The translations under genes and the position numbers were made by a program. From CAYYFV01 sp965660075 (GTDB taxonomy: Bacteria; Patescibacteriota; Gracilibacteria; UBA1369; GCA-2718715), in NCBI GenBank assembly GCA_965660075.1, contig CBFHYO010000006.1, forward strand, positions 4,609 through 68,608: DNA of 64,000 bases. Direction: 5' to 3'. Below, one piece after another: positions 50,954 to 58,553 of the stretch. Within the stretch, counting starts at the first letter, position 1, and each line of letters opens with the position of its first letter. The notes beneath the pieces were generated by a model. The model did not search any database, was not told the origin of the DNA, and worked only from the letters and a program-made list of their open reading frames with translations.

Positions 50954-52462
50954 TTAGTTAAAAAAGTTAGAAACAATTTCTTCCATTTGTGATTTAATCG
51001 AATCTGTTAACGCTTTATCTTTGTTAATTTCATCAACAAAAGATTTGTGAGAACTTTCGATTAAGGCAAATAGAGCAGATAATTTTGTGTGAACCTCTGA
51101 AAGTTCAACTTTATCCAAATAGCCTTTAGATGCTGCAAATAGAATTACAGCTTCTTGGTATAGAGACCAAGGTCGATTTTCTGGTTGTTTTAACGCTTCT
51201 ACCACACGAGAACCACGAGTAAGTTTAGCTTTTGTAGCTTCATCTAATTCAGAAGCAAACTGACTAAACGCTTCAAGTTCATAGTATTGTGCTAGATCCA
51301 AACGTACAGATCCAGAAAGTTTTTTAACTAATTTAGTTTGAGCAGATCCACCAACACGAGATACAGAGATACCTGGATCAATTGCAGGTCTTACACCTTT
51401 ATTGAAAAGATCAGATTGCAAGAAAATTTGACCATCAGTAATCGAGATCACATTAGTTGGAATATAAGCAGAAACATCATTAGCTTGAGTTTCAATAATT
51501 GGTAGGGCAGTAATACTACCAGAACCATTAGCTTCATTTAGTTTTGCAGCTCTTTCAAGTAATCGAGAGTGCAAGTAGAATACATCACCTGGATATGCTT
51601 CACGTCCCGGAGGTCTTCGAAGTAAAAGTGACATTTCACGATATGCAACCGCATGTTTAGATAAATCATCGTAAACAATTGTTACGTGTTTACCTTTAGC
51701 CATAAAGTATTCAGCAATCGCAACACCAGCATAAGGTGCTAGAAATTGCATTACAGAAGACGATGTAGCAGAAGCAGAAACTACAACAGTGTAGTCCATT
51801 GCTCCATGGTTTTTAAGTTTTTCAACTACTTGTGCAAGTTTACCTTCACGTTGACCAACAGAAACATAAACACAAATCATGTCTTGTCCTTTTTGGTTAA
51901 GGATAGTATCAAGTGCAACAGCAGTTTTACCAGTTTGTCTATCACCGATAATAAGTTCACGTTGACCACGTCCAACAGGAATCATGGCATCGATAGCCAA
52001 AATACCAGTTTGAAGAGGTTCGTGTACTGATTTACGAGCCATAACATCTGGGGCTTGGTTTTCGTGAGGCATCATTTTATCTGCTTTAATTGCAGCTTTA
52101 CCATCAAGTGGCGCTCCAACAGCATCAACCACACGACCAATAATTTTATCACTTACAGGTACTGCCAAAGTAGAACCTGTAGCAGTTACAAACAACCCTT
52201 CAGTAATTGAGTTGTCTTTTTGTAACACAAGCGCGTAAGCCATATCTTTTTCAAGATTCATAACTAGAGCCTTAGCTCCAACACCTTCGATTTCAACCAC
52301 TTCGCTCATTTTAAGACTTGAGAGTCCGCGGATTGCAATCACACCATCTGTATAAGAGGCAATAATACCTTTATCACCACTTGATGCAGATTCGGTAGTC
52401 GACACTTGTGCTAATACGTCATCTAAGTTGTTTAGAAAAGATGAGAGTGAATTCTTACTCAT
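50954..52462 (-). CDS. atpA: F1 ATP synthase alpha subunit
   Basis: Non-catalytic nucleotide-binding subunit of F1. P-loop GDRQTGKT (173-180), the Arg-finger region GISVSRVGGSAQ, and PAIDPGISVSRVG are intact. The length of 502 is normal. It is separated from atpG by two bases and from atpH by five. Confidence 0.97.
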   Translation of the reverse strand: MSKNSLSSFLNNLDDVLAQVSTTESASSGDKGIIASYTDGVIAIRGLSSLKMSEVVEIEGVGAKALVMNLEKDMAYALVLQKDNSITEGLFVTATGSTLAVPVSDKIIGRVVDAVGAPLDGKAAIKADKMMPHENQAPDVMARKSVHEPLQTGILAIDAMIPVGRGQRELIIGDRQTGKTAVALDTILNQKGQDMICVYVSVGQREGKLAQVVEKLKNHGAMDYTVVVSASATSSSVMQFLAPYAGVAIAEYFMAKGKHVTIVYDDLSKHAVAYREMSLLLRRPPGREAYPGDVFYLHSRLLERAAKLNEANGSGSITALPIIETQANDVSAYIPTNVISITDGQIFLQSDLFNKGVRPAIDPGISVSRVGGSAQTKLVKKLSGSVRLDLAQYYELEAFSQFASELDEATKAKLTRGSRVVEALKQPENRPWSLYQEAVILFAASKGYLDKVELSEVHTKLSALFALIESSHKSFVDEINKDKALTDSIKSQMEEIVSNFFN

Positions 52463-52467
52463 AGCGT

Positions 52468-53142
52468 CTATTTAATTTTTGTTAAAGTTTCAATTTTCTT
52501 TTGCCAAGATAAATCAGTCAGCTGACCATTAGCAAAAATTCGCATACCACCAATTAATCTAGGATTAACTTGGAAGTAAACAAGAGTCATATCTCCATAT
52601 TTGTCTGTAAATTCAGATACAATTTGGCGCCTTTCAGATGCTGTAACATCTACTGCATACTGCACAGTAACCTCAACAAAATCTTCTTGTTGTGATACAA
52701 AAGCACGTACTTTAGATACTAGAGATTCAAAAGAGTTTTGAAGTACTAATTCCTTAAATGCTTTCATTACAGAGTTATCTGTTTTGAATACAGCTTGCAG
52801 TCGTCCAACTTGTTCTTCACGACTCAATAATGCAAATGATTTATCCAAACCAACTGCTGCTTGATTCGCAAGTTTACAAATAAAACGAGAAATATGAGCA
52901 CTTAGAACATTTTTTGCACTAGGCGAAACATTCGATTTCAAAGATTTAGTTAAATCTTTCAAATCAAACATAAGCTGACTCGCATCAACATCCAATAGAT
53001 ATTCTCGGCTAAACGCAGAAAGGGAGGCCCTATCAAAGGCTACCTCCGTATCTTTAGCATTTAAATCAAAAAGATTTGGGTGCTGACTCAAAAAACTGAG
53101 CGTTTCGTGCAATAAAATTGAGATAAAGTTTTCTAAGTTCAT
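52468..53142 (-). CDS. atpH: F1 ATP synthase delta (OSCP) subunit
   Basis: Connects F1 to the peripheral stalk. The C-terminal half carries the OSCP signature (VTVQYAVDVTASERRQIVSE, then NPRLIGGMRIFANGQLTDLS). At 224 residues it is longer than the usual ~180, with an extended N-terminal helical region. It lies in the canonical position between atpF and atpA. Confidence 0.9.
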   Translation of the reverse strand: MNLENFISILLHETLSFLSQHPNLFDLNAKDTEVAFDRASLSAFSREYLLDVDASQLMFDLKDLTKSLKSNVSPSAKNVLSAHISRFICKLANQAAVGLDKSFALLSREEQVGRLQAVFKTDNSVMKAFKELVLQNSFESLVSKVRAFVSQQEDFVEVTVQYAVDVTASERRQIVSEFTDKYGDMTLVYFQVNPRLIGGMRIFANGQLTDLSWQKKIETLTKIK

Positions 53143-53143
53143 G

Positions 53144-53641
53144 TTATTTTTTATATTCAGACCAAGATTCTGTTACGCTTTCAGCTATAACTTCTTTTGG
53201 TACTTTGTTACTAATTACTTCTAAAATAATTTGAGACATTTTCTTTTGTAGTTCAACTTCTACTTCAGAAACCATTTCGTCTTTAGCTTCTTCAATTTCT
53301 TGAGCAGCTTTTTCGAGCATAGATTTTCTTTCAGTTTCCATTTCAGAGATAAGTTCTTTTCTTTTCTCTTCTACAAATGAACGCATTGCTTCTAGTTCAG
53401 ATTGAAGTTTTTTCTCAGTTTCAAGCTTTTCCGCTTTCAGAGTTTCTAACTGACTAGCAAATTCTTTTTTGATCATTTCAGCTTCTTCAAGCTGTCCTTT
53501 GATAGTCTCACGTCTTTTATCAGTAAACTTCACAATCGGTTCATAAAGTAAGTAGCTTAGTACAGCTAGTAGCAATCCGTAATTTAATACGTAAATAACT
53601 ATGCTCTCTAAACTAATACCTAGATTGGCAAGTCCTTCCAT
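53144..53641 (-). CDS. atpF: F0 ATP synthase b subunit
   Basis: Peripheral stalk subunit: one N-terminal membrane helix (about 14-32), then a long charged coiled coil rich in Glu and Lys up to the C-terminus. The length of 165 is normal. Only one b-type gene is present, so the stalk is a homodimer. Confidence 0.92.
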   Translation of the reverse strand: MEGLANLGISLESIVIYVLNYGLLLAVLSYLLYEPIVKFTDKRRETIKGQLEEAEMIKKEFASQLETLKAEKLETEKKLQSELEAMRSFVEEKRKELISEMETERKSMLEKAAQEIEEAKDEMVSEVEVELQKKMSQIILEVISNKVPKEVIAESVTESWSEYKK

Positions 53642-53653
53642 AAAGAGTAGAGA

Positions 53654-53881
53654 TTAAGCAAATAGAATAATGAATGAGATAATTAGTGAGTAAATCGCAG
53701 TTGATTCACAAATAGCCATAGCTACGATCATTTTTGTAAATAGATCAGAAGATGCTTCTGGGTTTCTACCCATAGCTTCCATAGCACGACCACCAATGAT
53801 ACCTTCACCGATACCAGATCCAATAGCACCAAGACCGATAGATACGGCTGCTGCAATTAATTTTACTGCTTCTAATTCCAT
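53654..53881 (-). CDS. atpE: F0 ATP synthase c subunit with two-carboxylate Na+-type site
   Basis: Rotor-ring proteolipid of 75 residues, two membrane helices. Helix 2 has the ion-binding Glu59 followed by Ser60, Thr61 and Tyr64 (CESTAIYSL), the E-S-T-x-x-Y pattern of sodium-binding rings such as Ilyobacter. In helix 1 the position of Ilyobacter Gln32 is Glu26 (IGEGIIGGR), as in the two-carboxylate Na+ rings of some fusobacteria and clostridia. The loop RNPEA is standard. The prediction is a sodium-coupled ATP synthase; proton use at low Na+ remains possible. Confidence 0.95.
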   Translation of the reverse strand: MELEAVKLIAAAVSIGLGAIGSGIGEGIIGGRAMEAMGRNPEASSDLFTKMIVAMAICESTAIYSLIISFIILFA

Positions 53882-53914
53882 GTTTTTTTTGGTTAAATAA
53901 TGATTAGAAAAAAT

Positions 53915-54700
53915 TTAGTTTTTTACCGATCCTGTAATCCCAGCAATATACTGAATAGTTAGCATCGGGAAAATTATTGCTTGCACAATACCCGAAAATG
54001 CTGAAAGGAAAATAAAAGGAATCGGAATAAAATAAGCGGTGTACACACCCAAGTAGGTGATGATTAACACCATTAGCTCGCCGGCCAATACGTTCCCAAA
54101 CAAACGAGCAGATAAAGATACAACTTTTGCAACTTCACCAATAATATCTAAAACTCCTAAAAACAGTTCCAAAAAGAGATTACCTAAATCCTTAGGAGAT
54201 CTAACTTTAAGAATTTCACCAATTTTAAAAGTATTAGAAATATGTTTAATCGGAGCTATTCTAAGCGCAATTATATGCGAAAGAGCAACCACCAATACAG
54301 CCAATGCAATCGTAAAACTAAAGTCACTAGTAGGCACACGAAACATAGAAATTCCACCACTGGCTTTTATATCCATTAGCAAAGGTAGCAAACTAATTTG
54401 ATTAGCTACTAAAATAACTAAAAACAAAGTCATAACTAAAGGCATGAACTTTTTAGCAGTTTTTTTGTCACCAAATGCCGGTTCTAAACTGTCCATGAAA
54501 AAGCTTAACAATGATTCCATTACTACTTGAATCCGAGATGGTACCAATCCAGCACCTTTTCGAACCCAAAGCGCTAATACAACTAAAATCAAATTAACTC
54601 CAATTAAAGTTAACATTGAGTTTGTAATAGTTAGGCCAAACCATTCAAAAACTGGTGACGCCTTGATAGAAATTGCTGGTATATTCGAAAGCAAATACAT
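53915..54700 (-). CDS. atpB: F0 ATP synthase a subunit
   Basis: Stator channel subunit with five or six membrane helices. The essential Arg is in LSARLFGNVLAGE, facing the ring carboxylate. The length of 261 is normal. Its ATG shares the last base of the atpI stop codon. Confidence 0.95.
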   Translation of the reverse strand: MYLLSNIPAISIKASPVFEWFGLTITNSMLTLIGVNLILVVLALWVRKGAGLVPSRIQVVMESLLSFFMDSLEPAFGDKKTAKKFMPLVMTLFLVILVANQISLLPLLMDIKASGGISMFRVPTSDFSFTIALAVLVVALSHIIALRIAPIKHISNTFKIGEILKVRSPKDLGNLFLELFLGVLDIIGEVAKVVSLSARLFGNVLAGELMVLIITYLGVYTAYFIPIPFIFLSAFSGIVQAIIFPMLTIQYIAGITGSVKN

Positions 54701-54948
54701 TATTTTTGGGATAAATTTTTAATAGTTTTATGAGAGCGTTTGTAAGCAAAAAATTGAAGCAGCGGAAACGCAATAACCATAGCAACAATTGTGAGTAGCT
54801 TTTCAGTTCCAAAAATGTAATCCAAGCCGTAGCCAAGACCAAACATGCCACCACAGAAAACCAATGCAAAAATTGAATTTGAAGCAAAGATTCTTAATCT
54901 GTTTTCATGAAAGATTTCGATAAGATCGCTTTTTTGAGAACTTTTCAT
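54700..54948 (-). CDS. atpI: AtpI/AtpZ-like small F0 assembly protein
   Basis: Eighty-two residues with two membrane helices (about 20-42 and 50-68) separated by a short loop, at the head of the atp operon. Position, size and topology match AtpI/AtpZ proteins that assist c-ring assembly or Mg/Ca supply. Sequence identity is low, as usual for these proteins, so the call relies largely on context. Confidence 0.75.
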   Translation of the reverse strand: MKSSQKSDLIEIFHENRLRIFASNSIFALVFCGGMFGLGYGLDYIFGTEKLLTIVAMVIAFPLLQFFAYKRSHKTIKNLSQK

Positions 54949-54953
54949 ATAAG

Positions 54954-54980
54954 AAATTAAAGCCCCTTAATTATTGTCAA
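54954..54980 (-). promoter_or_regulatory. Possible atp operon promoter
   Basis: On the minus strand TTGACA (54980-54975) is followed after 15 bases by TAATTT (54959-54954). Transcription would begin at or next to the atpI start codon, giving a nearly leaderless message. The -35 is perfect; the -10 and spacing are poor. Confidence 0.35.
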
Positions 54981-55028
54981 ATTAGCTCAAAAATCAAGCC
55001 TTTATTAAAATAAACTGAAATTTACGCT

Positions 55029-55826
55029 TTACTTATTCAAAAACTTAAGCCTATTAACCATAAAAGCGCCAAAAATCATCGCAATACAAAGCCACTGTCC
55101 CATAGATAATCCAAGCCATAAAAGACCCAACTGGCTATCTGGCTCACGCACATATTCCACTAAAAATCTAAACAGTCCATATAACCCTAAAAACCAACTT
55201 AACAGATTCTGCACATTGAATTTTTTTCTCATTATATATAGTGCACTTAATAAGATTGGTCCTTCAAGTAATGCTTGGTACAACTGTGAAGGGTGCCTTA
55301 ATACACCATCAAAATACATTCCAACACCAAGAGTAGTCTCACGCCCAAACAGTTCTCCATTAAAAAAGTTACCTAATCGGCCAAACATCAAAGCCAAACA
55401 TACAGGGATTAGCAATATATATTGCAACTCACCCCATGGTAACTTCCGTTTTTTTTGCATTATATATATAGCAAGTATAGAAAACACCAATCCACCATGA
55501 AAACTCATCCCATAAAAGCCAGTAAATCTACCATCTACAAAAGGCCAAAACATTTCCACTGGTCGAGATAGAAAGTGTTCCAGATTGTAAAACAAAATAT
55601 AAAACACCCTTCCACCCAAGATAGCTGATAAAAAAGAGACAAATATTAAATCTTCATAGTCAGATCGTTTTGCAGATAACTTACCATTAACATCTTGAAC
55701 ATAAACAAATCCCATCACGCTACAAACACCCAATAGATAGGCGAGTGAGTAGAGTTTTAATTCAAATCCAAAAATATTTATAGCACTAGGTACAATAGAT
55801 GGTAAATTTTGCCAAAATTCGATCAT
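55029..55826 (-). CDS. lgt: Prolipoprotein diacylglyceryl transferase
   Basis: Integral membrane enzyme that transfers diacylglycerol from phosphatidylglycerol to the lipobox Cys of prolipoproteins. The Lgt signature GRLGNFFNGELFGR is nearly perfect, and GMSFHGGL (His essential in the family), RHPSQLYQALLEG and FRFLVEYVREPD are all present. Seven membrane helices fit the 265 residues. A lipoprotein with an FIAGC lipobox is encoded at 57903, a potential substrate. Its ATG overlaps the acyltransferase stop codon (ATGA). Confidence 0.96.
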   Translation of the reverse strand: MIEFWQNLPSIVPSAINIFGFELKLYSLAYLLGVCSVMGFVYVQDVNGKLSAKRSDYEDLIFVSFLSAILGGRVFYILFYNLEHFLSRPVEMFWPFVDGRFTGFYGMSFHGGLVFSILAIYIMQKKRKLPWGELQYILLIPVCLALMFGRLGNFFNGELFGRETTLGVGMYFDGVLRHPSQLYQALLEGPILLSALYIMRKKFNVQNLLSWFLGLYGLFRFLVEYVREPDSQLGLLWLGLSMGQWLCIAMIFGAFMVNRLKFLNK

Positions 55827-56938
55827 AATTTTTTACTAAAATTAAATTTTTCCCGCAAATTCATTGCGGGTACTTCAAAGTGTTTATACATTACACAAGC
55901 AAGCAAGTAAGTAATAAGCCAAAATAAGAAAAACTTATACAGCGGACTTGCTTGTAAAAACTCAACCTGATTCAAAACTATATGTTGCACAATGGTTAAA
56001 TTAACCAAGTATAAAGAGTAGGAGATTAAACTTATCTTTGTCACAAATTCCGATCCCATAAATTTAGCTTGCCTCCATTTATCTAGAAAAGGAAATAGTA
56101 GTAATGTGCCAATAGACCCAACACTAAATACAAAAACATTCAAATACAGTCCTAATTGATGATATCCAAGAATACTCATTAGCCTGATACCACACATTAT
56201 AAATATACCAGTAATTAAACACACCAATGGATTCCAATTCCATTTATTATTATGATAAAACTTTAAGTATGCTCCAAGCACCCCATACATAATCGCATCC
56301 AATCTGGTTAATACTTGTTTTCTAAAGTTCACATCCCACATTTCAAAGCTAGTAAGCTCCAAGTTCAAATGCTTGGTATATCTAAAATAAGTCACAGCCA
56401 AAATCACACTTAATACCGTCACAAGCATTGCTCTTTGTACACGCATAATTTTTGACAAGCCAAAAGCAGCCATGGGCGAAAGTAGATAAAACCACTCCTC
56501 CACACTCAAGCTCCAGGCCTCTGGATAAAACTGCGGGTGAGGAGAGTTAAAATTTTGTGTAAAAGTCGCAAATCGCAAACCTTCGGGAATTCCGATCGGA
56601 AAGCCATAGGCCAAAGCAGCACACAGTAACACACCAAGAATCAAAAAGTAATTTGGTAGTGTCCGAATCCACCTTCTAGACCAAAAGTTCAGCAGCACTC
56701 GCCATCCAGAACCATGTTTTTCGAGTGTTTTTATTAAAATTCCACCAATCAAAAAGCCACTTAAAACAAAAAACATCGATACTCCATCAAACACAAACCA
56801 GCCAATCCACTTTTGCCATTGTTCATTTAGTAAAAAACTGGAATGTGATAACAAAACCGAAAAAATCGCAAAAGCTCTCAAAAAATCTAATCCAAAGATT
56901 CTTTTGTGAGACCCTAAATCAAATTTCCAAAACTTCAA
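55823..56938 (-). CDS. Acyltransferase 3 (OafA/YrhL-like) membrane protein
   Basis: Multi-span O-acyltransferase that modifies surface sugars or peptidoglycan. LDFLRAFAIFSVLLSHSSF carries the conserved Arg and His of the family near residues 21-36, followed by FVFDGVSMFFVLSGFLIGGI and WSLSVEEWFYL. About ten membrane helices fit the 371 residues; no SGNH domain is fused. The start is TTG at 56938, since no ATG precedes the conserved first block. It ends in TGA overlapping lgt by four bases, so the two are co-translated and may both serve the envelope. Confidence 0.9.
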   Translation of the reverse strand: MKFWKFDLGSHKRIFGLDFLRAFAIFSVLLSHSSFLLNEQWQKWIGWFVFDGVSMFFVLSGFLIGGILIKTLEKHGSGWRVLLNFWSRRWIRTLPNYFLILGVLLCAALAYGFPIGIPEGLRFATFTQNFNSPHPQFYPEAWSLSVEEWFYLLSPMAAFGLSKIMRVQRAMLVTVLSVILAVTYFRYTKHLNLELTSFEMWDVNFRKQVLTRLDAIMYGVLGAYLKFYHNNKWNWNPLVCLITGIFIMCGIRLMSILGYHQLGLYLNVFVFSVGSIGTLLLFPFLDKWRQAKFMGSEFVTKISLISYSLYLVNLTIVQHIVLNQVEFLQASPLYKFFLFWLITYLLACVMYKHFEVPAMNLREKFNFSKKL

Positions 56939-57047
56939 ATTTCTTAAATTAAATTACGTTTAATATATCAGAAACTATATAAAAGGTAAAAAGTTAGATC
57001 TTTATTTCAGGCAAAACAAATAATAGGTTTGCATTTAAAAGTAAATT

Positions 57048-57075
57048 TTGACAAATAGACTTGTGAGTGTATCCT
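57048..57075 (+). promoter_or_regulatory. Predicted promoter for the small coiled-coil protein
   Basis: TTGACA (57048-57053) and TATCCT (57070-57075), 16-base spacer. The predicted leader of about 110 bases is long and AT-rich with no obvious structure. The rest of the 255-base spacer from 56939 shows nothing I can name. Confidence 0.55.
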
Positions 57076-57193
57076 GCAAACAATTACTTAGACACTATAT
57101 TTATAAAAAGAGAAAAACAACCCTAAAATGGTACTCAAGCAAATTCTAATAACTAAATCGTTTTTAACAAATATTAAAATTTAATTATCAATA

Positions 57194-57466
57194 ATGAGAA
57201 GTAGTACAGAGCTAGTATTTGTAATGTGCGCTGTAACATCTTTATCAGCTAAAAATTGCAGTGATAAATCTAGACTAAAAAGTGCAAATCAAAACCTAGA
57301 GTTACAAAATGCAACATTAAAAGCTGAAAATGATTATCAAAAACAAGTAGAGCTAAATCTTCAATACAAAATAGAAGAAATCAAAGATAGAATTCAAAAC
57401 AATTTCGCATGCGAAACACTCGAAGAATTAGAGGCACCTACAAATTATTGTAAAAGCCAAGAATAA
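57194..57466 (+). CDS. Small secreted or membrane-anchored coiled-coil protein
   Basis: Ninety residues: a short N-terminal hydrophobic segment (about 7-18, ELVFVMCAVTSLSA), then a charged coiled coil (about 28-72, heptads in LKSANQNLELQNATLKAEN) and a C-terminal part with two Cys. Three Cys follow the hydrophobic segment, at 22, 73 and 86, so disulfides are possible if exported; the lipobox (SAKNC) is poor. It has its own promoter and a strong terminator, so it is an independent gene. Family unknown. Confidence 0.7.
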   Translation: MRSSTELVFVMCAVTSLSAKNCSDKSRLKSANQNLELQNATLKAENDYQKQVELNLQYKIEEIKDRIQNNFACETLEELEAPTNYCKSQE

Positions 57467-57473
57467 ATCTTAC

Positions 57474-57505
57474 AAAAAAGAGGAGGCGTTACTGCTCCTC
57501 TTTTT
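57474..57505 (+). terminator. Terminator after the small coiled-coil gene
   Basis: GAGGAG pairs with CTCCTC around a nine-base loop, extended by A-T pairs from the flanking A and T runs. Confidence 0.85.
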
Positions 57506-57592
57506 AAATATCTAAAATGATTTGTAAGTAAAAATATAAAACTCTATTGGGTTGCTAAATTTACTGCTCAACTTAAACCGAGTACATTAAAG

Positions 57593-57667
57593 TGGCAGGG
57601 CCAAGAGGATTTGAACCCCTACTTGCGGTTTTGGAGACCGACGTGCTACCATTGACACTATGACCCT
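57593..57667 (-). tRNA. tRNA-Trp (anticodon CCA)
   Basis: Acceptor AGGGTCA/TGGCCCT, discriminator G as expected for Trp, CCA encoded. The anticodon loop CTCCAAA gives CCA, reading UGG only, consistent with UGA being a stop codon here. It is the third gene of a tRNA cluster transcribed leftward. Confidence 0.95.
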
Positions 57668-57679
57668 AAAAATATGACA

Positions 57680-57754
57680 TGGAGGCGGCAGTGGGAATCG
57701 AACCCACGATCAAGGTTTTGCAAACCTCTGCCTTAGCCACTTGGCCATGCCGCC
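57680..57754 (-). tRNA. tRNA-Cys (anticodon GCA)
   Basis: Acceptor GGCGGCA/TGCCGCC, discriminator T, CCA encoded; anticodon loop TTGCAAA with anticodon GCA. It lies 12 bases from tRNA-Trp in the same cluster. Confidence 0.96.
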
Positions 57755-57768
57755 AAATAAAATACCGA

Positions 57769-57853
57769 TGGTGCCTGGACCGGGAATCGAACCCGGACTC
57801 CCGAAGGAACAAGATTTTAAGTCTTGCGCGTCTACCAATTCCGCCATCCAGGC
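57769..57853 (-). tRNA. tRNA-Leu (anticodon TAA)
   Basis: Acceptor GCCTGGA/TCCAGGC, discriminator A, CCA encoded; anticodon loop CTTAAAA with anticodon TAA (codon UUA). The long variable arm GTTCCTTCGGGAG is present. It is first in the Leu-Cys-Trp cluster, the second Leu isoacceptor in the window. Confidence 0.96.
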
Positions 57854-57902
57854 CCGCAAGTAAAAATATATTATCAGACTCTCATCTCGAATCAAGAGCA
57901 AA

Positions 57903-58496
57903 TTAAAAAATTGTCAAAGTCTTTAGTGATTCACGCAAGCTATCGGCTTCACTAAAAGGATCTTGTGGGTCAAATGCAGCTGTCGCAATATACAATTTAT
58001 TGTCTCGAAGCAGGTAAGTTTGATAAAATTCTAGGTCATTCCCAGATAAATTCCGTCTACCTTTGAAGTGTTTTATCTCTGCCTGAAAATATTCACCACG
58101 AACAACAGTGTTAAAAATCTCGCCAGGTAGCTCAATAAAATTAATCAATTTTGATTTATTGTCTTCAAAAAATGCAGCAGTAACACGACTCACATCAGAG
58201 TTAGCTGGAACACTGAAGGTTTCAATTAATATAACACTTTTCATATTTGGACCAGTTTTAGATGATTCAAATAGTAATTCCACCTCATTCGAGTACTGAT
58301 TCGCTATCTGAGATTTAGTCTTAGCCACAAATCCCTTTGGATGCTGTAACTGCAGGTTTGTATTTTTGTAATACGAATACAGTTGGTCTGGCAAAGTATT
58401 AATGAGCACCTCTTGTTTTACAGGTTCAGATTGGCAACCAGCTATAAACAATACACATAGTATAGTTATAAAAGTTCTAAACACTTGAGTACGCAT
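57903..58496 (-). CDS. Predicted lipoprotein of unknown function
   Basis: A clear lipoprotein signal: basic N-terminus, hydrophobic core and lipobox FIAGC with Cys21, followed by a 176-residue mature part. The mature domain has alternating strands and resembles small PsbP/lipocalin-like lipoproteins only vaguely; I cannot name a family. It would be lipidated by the Lgt encoded at 55029 and displayed on the outer face of the membrane. It is downstream of clpC, from which it is separated by a terminator. Confidence 0.85.
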   Translation of the reverse strand: MRTQVFRTFITILCVLFIAGCQSEPVKQEVLINTLPDQLYSYYKNTNLQLQHPKGFVAKTKSQIANQYSNEVELLFESSKTGPNMKSVILIETFSVPANSDVSRVTAAFFEDNKSKLINFIELPGEIFNTVVRGEYFQAEIKHFKGRRNLSGNDLEFYQTYLLRDNKLYIATAAFDPQDPFSEADSLRESLKTLTIF

Positions 58497-58537
58497 AAAA
58501 AAGAGATTACATATTTATATAAAGAATAATCTCTTTT
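58495..58537 (-). terminator. Terminator after clpC
   Basis: On the minus strand AAGAGATTA-type arms (58527-58535 and 58501-58509) pair across a 17-base AT-rich loop and are followed by T residues running up to the lipoprotein start. The loop is large, so the strength is uncertain. Confidence 0.65.
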
Positions 58538-58553
58538 TCCAGTAATTGTAAGT

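Noticed and set aside
54645..54887. Alternative 80-codon ORF overlapping atpI and atpB
   Set aside because: It is out of frame with both and lacks the two-helix AtpI pattern found in the 54700-54948 frame.
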